Below, in pieces: positions 63,208-64,000 of a stretch of 64,000 bases of DNA; the stretch's first letter is position 1, and every line of letters starts with the position of its first letter. The DNA is from Streptomyces marianii (lineage in GTDB: Bacteria > Actinomycetota > Actinomycetes > Streptomycetales > Streptomycetaceae): positions 7,939,501-8,003,500 of the forward strand of contig NZ_VAWE01000001.1 of assembly GCF_005795905.1 (NCBI RefSeq). Reading direction: 5' to 3'. The position numbers were made by a program, and so were the translations under genes. The notes below the pieces were generated by a model. That model was not told where the DNA came from and ran no database searches. It saw only the letters and a program-made list of their open reading frames with translations.

Positions 63208-63383
63208 CATGCCTCCGGCGGCGGCCCGTGTGCGAGGCGCGCTGGGCCGCCACCTTGGACGCCGGCCTTCGAATGAAAGGCAAACGTCTCGAGAACTCTT
63301 GAACCTGCGTGCTCGGGTTGCGTTGGTGAGGGGCGCATCGATGGGAAGAGGGGCACCCGCCCGCACGGTCTAGGCTGACGATC

Positions 63384-63782
63384 ATGAGCCCAGAACGTGA
63401 CCTCGGCCGTCTGCTGACCGGTATGCGTCCCGAACCGAACCCCGGCCGCTACGTCTTCACCACCGTCACCGGTGCGCCGCCGCCCGGCCTCGCCCCCGTG
63501 GCCACCGTCGCCGAGGACGAGGGCCTGACCCTCGTCGTACGCGAGGAGGAGGCCGACGCCGCAGGGCTGGTCTACGACTACGTAGCCGGCTGGATCACCC
63601 TCCGCGTGCACTCCGCACTCGACGCCGTCGGGCTCACCGCCGCCGTCGCCACCGCCCTGGCCGAAGCGGGCATCAGCTGCAACGTCGTCGCCGGCCACCA
63701 CCACGACCACCTGTTCGTGCCGTACGAACGCGTGGACGAGTCCATCACCCTCCTGCGGGAGCTGGCGGCACGCGCCGGCTGA
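63384..63782 (+). CDS. ACT-domain protein
   Basis: 132 aa. GRYVFTTVTGAPPPGLAPVA, LTLVVREEEADAAGLVYDYV and WITLRVHSALDAVGLTAAVA, then GISCNVVAGHHHDHLFVPYE match the small stand-alone ACT family found in many actinobacteria. ACT folds bind amino acids. No enzymatic domain is attached, so it may be a regulatory or amino-acid-binding protein. The 176 bp upstream hold no gene. Confidence 0.8.
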   Translation: MSPERDLGRLLTGMRPEPNPGRYVFTTVTGAPPPGLAPVATVAEDEGLTLVVREEEADAAGLVYDYVAGWITLRVHSALDAVGLTAAVATALAEAGISCNVVAGHHHDHLFVPYERVDESITLLRELAARAG

Positions 63783-63885
63783 GCCCGCGGGCCCCGGTGC
63801 GACCGGCCGTCCGCCCCGTTCCGGCGTGTCGCGCACGGGAGCGCCCGGTCGGCGGCACGGCCTGCGGGACACGTACCATGTCGGC

Positions 63886-64000
63886 ATGTCCTTCCTCCGC
63901 CGCCGCAGCGCCGCCACTCCCGCGGGCCCGGACTTCGACGTCCTGGCCATGGACCCGGGGGACTGGCCCGGCAACCTCGGCGCCGGGCTGCTGCCCGCGC
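63886..64000 (+). CDS. N-terminal end of a conserved protein (partial)
   Basis: 38 codons from ATG 63886 run off the window: MSFLRRRSAATPAGPDFDVL, then AMDPGDWPGNLGAGLLPA. The basic start followed by an acidic Pro/Gly stretch and DxGDWPGNL is seen in streptomycete conserved hypotheticals. Too short to name; another ATG at 63878 is out of frame. Confidence 0.55.
   Translation, partial: MSFLRRRSAATPAGPDFDVLAMDPGDWPGNLGAGLLPA

Overview
The window looks like chromosomal DNA of a Streptomyces or a close relative. The G+C content is very high, third codon positions are G/C-rich, GTG starts are frequent, GGAGG-type ribosome sites are common, and many start/stop codons overlap as ATGA or GTGA. Several families are typical of that group (DUF397, DUF6415, XRE regulators with TPRs, glycine-rich-domain proteins). 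No rRNA, tRNA or CRISPR array was recognised.

Layout. (1) 1-3.6 kb: a flavin (GMC) oxidoreductase coupled to a lipocalin/CrtC-like protein. (2) 3.6-30.2 kb: a long run of genes resembling the mycobacterial DosR dormancy regulon. It holds a GNAT-AAA+ fusion, a phosphoketolase tail remnant, four universal stress proteins (one single-domain, three double), a DUF1876 protein, a DevS-type GAF kinase and DevR-type regulator facing each other, a hydrogenase-maturation-type protease, a SulP transporter, an Rv1733c-like membrane protein, an Acg nitroreductase, a SHOCT protein and a CBS-BON protein. Dyads of the form GGGCC-N4-GGCCC recur in its non-coding gaps. It is interrupted at 12-21.5 kb by a secreted beta-propeller, an orphan FadE26-like steroid acyl-CoA dehydrogenase under a KstR-type operator, an ISL3 remnant, a sugar-oxidation trio ending in a broken sugar transporter with IS630/IS1380 debris, and a lipoprotein metallopeptidase. 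(3) 30.4-37.3 kb: a frameshifted MpaB-family gene, a Ser/Thr kinase with TPR repeats, a DUF2252 gene bracketed by two different tandem repeats (about 101 bp x3 and 137 bp x2.5), and a phytoene-desaturase-like oxidase. (4) 37.3-45.1 kb: a truncated GlxA-type regulator, a serine hydrolase, a nitronate-monooxygenase/acyl-CoA-synthetase pair, a Ca2+/H+ antiporter and two small membrane proteins. (5) 45.4-50.3 kb: an accessory patch with a decayed phage collagen-like gene, a U-tract terminator, CutA, an XRE-TPR regulator with a palindromic operator candidate, DUF6415, a glycine-rich-domain protein and an orphan. (6) 50.5-54.7 kb: the threonine-to-glycine operon tdh-kbl with a LysR regulator. (7) 54.7-62.8 kb: an aminotransferase, then a block ordered like M. 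tuberculosis Rv3515c-Rv3523 (fadD19, echA19, OB-fold/DUF35, two Ltp thiolase-fold proteins). A KstR-type operator lies between the divergent fadD19-like and echA19-like genes, and a 212-bp MITE-like element has inserted at its edge. (8) 62.9-64 kb: small conserved genes.

Functionally, the window combines a redox/dormancy stress module with scattered, KstR-marked pieces of steroid side-chain catabolism. There are many signs of decay by IS and MITE insertion. No wholly new system is demonstrated. The most unusual items are the operator-splitting MITE, the orphan FadE26, the GNAT-AAA+ fusion, and the DUF2252 gene whose 3' end lies inside a tandem repeat.
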